Source: Candidatus Methanofastidiosum methylothiophilum (GTDB lineage: Archaea > Methanobacteriota_B > Thermococci > Methanofastidiosales > Methanofastidiosaceae). Taken from it: a stretch of 5,803 nt of DNA. Positions 5,105-5,803 of the stretch are shown here, one piece after another (within the stretch, counting starts at the first letter, position 1; every line of letters starts with the position of its first letter). The stretch is from NCBI GenBank assembly GCA_001587675.1, contig LNGD01000096.1:1-5803 (forward strand). The letters run 5' to 3'. The position numbers and the translations under genes were made by a program. The notes below the pieces were generated by a model. That model was not told where the DNA came from. It did not search any database and saw only the letters and a list, made by a program, of their open reading frames with translations.

Positions 5105-5731
5105 TCAGTTATTCTTTAATGTTGACTGATTCGACTCAAATAATTCCTTGTTCTTCTTTGCAAATTGATTCATTAAGTATTTGATAATGTCTTTAAAATC
5201 AGAATCCGTTAGACTACAAACAGAATAAATAGAATTTCGAAGAGAATATTTTTTATCGTTTTCAATATATGTTTCCATGTGATTAAAAACCTGATAAGGA
5301 AATTCTTCATCATCCCATACATAAATATCCGTCCATAACTTGTAAGCCCTATTTAGGTTGTGCTTTAATGCATTCTGTTCAGCGATTTCAAGCCATTTTC
5401 TCTGCTCACTTTCTGAATTAGTCTTCAGTTCATTAATCAGGGCATTTGCAAACTCATAAAAAGCATTTGAAATTTCACGTTTTTTAGCATGTATTGGGAT
5501 AGTCTTGTCAATTGATTCAATAATGTCAATTTTCGACCATCTTTTATTTAAGGTTTTTTGTTTCCTGTCCACGTGGTTTTTTAATTTCCAACATGCAGTT
5601 ATCAAATCCCAGTAAGCTTCACTATCCTGAAATTTCCTTAGCTTTTTAATTGCTAAAATATTCTGTATGACATCAGCCTCAAGGGTTTTCTCCTTTTCAA
5701 CCCATTTGCGGATAAATAAAACTTCATTCAT
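5105..5731 (-). CDS. Hypothetical helical protein, 208 aa
   Basis: A complete frame from ATG at 5731 to TAA at 5105. It appears almost entirely helical and is rich in Lys, Glu, Asn and Trp: VLFIRKWVEKEKTLEADVIQ near the start, DSEAYWDLITACWKLKNHVD (36-55), AFYEFANALINELK (90-103), then a repeat-like part EQRKWLEIAEQNALKHNLNR with AYKLWTDIYVW and a late helix DIIKYLMNQFAKKNKELF. The middle could be a short alpha-solenoid (TPR-like) unit, but no consensus repeat is clear. There is no membrane segment or catalytic motif. I do not recognise the family. It is the first gene of the cluster visible in the window, 39 bases before the 140-aa gene. No strong Shine-Dalgarno sequence precedes the start. 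Confidence 0.7.
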   Translation of the reverse strand: MNEVLFIRKWVEKEKTLEADVIQNILAIKKLRKFQDSEAYWDLITACWKLKNHVDRKQKTLNKRWSKIDIIESIDKTIPIHAKKREISNAFYEFANALINELKTNSESEQRKWLEIAEQNALKHNLNRAYKLWTDIYVWDDEEFPYQVFNHMETYIENDKKYSLRNSIYSVCSLTDSDFKDIIKYLMNQFAKKNKELFESNQSTLKNN

Positions 5732-5741
5732 CGATGTTTGA

Positions 5742-5803
5742 CTATTTTAGTATTGATACAAGACAACTGTACGCATGCTTTCTACCAAATTTAATCATTT
5801 TAA
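5742..5803 (-). other. Window edge: possible carboxyl end of an upstream gene or a promoter region
   Basis: One minus-strand frame is open from the window edge to a TAG at 5744-5742 and would encode a 19-residue tail ending in SCLVSILK. If real, an upstream gene ends 10 bases before the 208-aa gene. Nineteen codons are too few to decide. Confidence 0.2.
5786..5793 (-). promoter_or_regulatory. Candidate Bacteroidota -7 box (TAAATTTG)
   Basis: On the minus strand TAAATTTG fits the Bacteroidota -7 consensus TAnnTTTG exactly. It lies about 55 bases before the ATG of the 208-aa gene, a sensible leader length. The matching -33 TTG element would fall outside the window, so the site cannot be fully tested here. 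It competes with the alternative that this stretch is the end of an upstream gene. Confidence 0.3.

Noticed and set aside
4433..5184. Plus-strand frames of 88 and 68 codons
   Set aside because: They are antisense to the phosphatase, 140-aa and 208-aa genes, with no motif or start context to support them.

Overview
This 5.8 kb window is AT-rich and every gene I can support lies on the minus strand, so transcription runs from high to low coordinates. Start regions are A/T-rich with weak or no Shine-Dalgarno sequences, and one site at the right edge fits the Bacteroidota -7 box (TAnnTTTG). Together with the protein styles, this suggests an accessory region of a Bacteroidota genome. No tRNA, rRNA, CRISPR array, integrase or complete insertion sequence was seen.

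Layout in transcription order: a 208-aa helical protein of unknown function (5731-5105); a 140-aa helical unknown (5065-4643); a short low-molecular-weight tyrosine-phosphatase-like protein with a C-x5-R loop and apparently a TTG start (4626-4309); a large DUF2779 protein (4285-2346) that joins a Cas4/RecB-like PD-(D/E)XK nuclease half to a DEDD-exonuclease-like half and is interrupted by a -1 frameshift in a run of five C; an 89-aa protein with a leucine-rich-repeat-like strand pattern (2334-2065); a 226-aa protein loosely reminiscent of the uracil-DNA-glycosylase fold (2021-1341); and a 58-aa ORF (1366-1190) that overlaps the end of the 226-aa gene and looks like the amino-terminal stub of a larger protein. 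A good intrinsic terminator for the minus strand follows at 1108-1084. Gaps between these genes are short (43 nt or less), so they plausibly form one transcription unit.

Beyond the terminator is a gene-free stretch (about 817-1189) holding three perfect copies of TTGACGAA. It is followed by a separate unit: a 205-aa unknown protein (816-199) and the first 61 codons of another unknown gene that leaves the window at base 1.

Working hypothesis (inference): the 5731-1190 cluster is a nucleic-acid-processing or defence-type accessory operon built around the two-nuclease DUF2779 protein, with a phosphatase and several small unknown partners. At least two of its genes look damaged (frameshift in the DUF2779 gene, truncation of the 58-aa ORF), so the cluster may be decaying, or the frameshift may be a homopolymer sequencing error.
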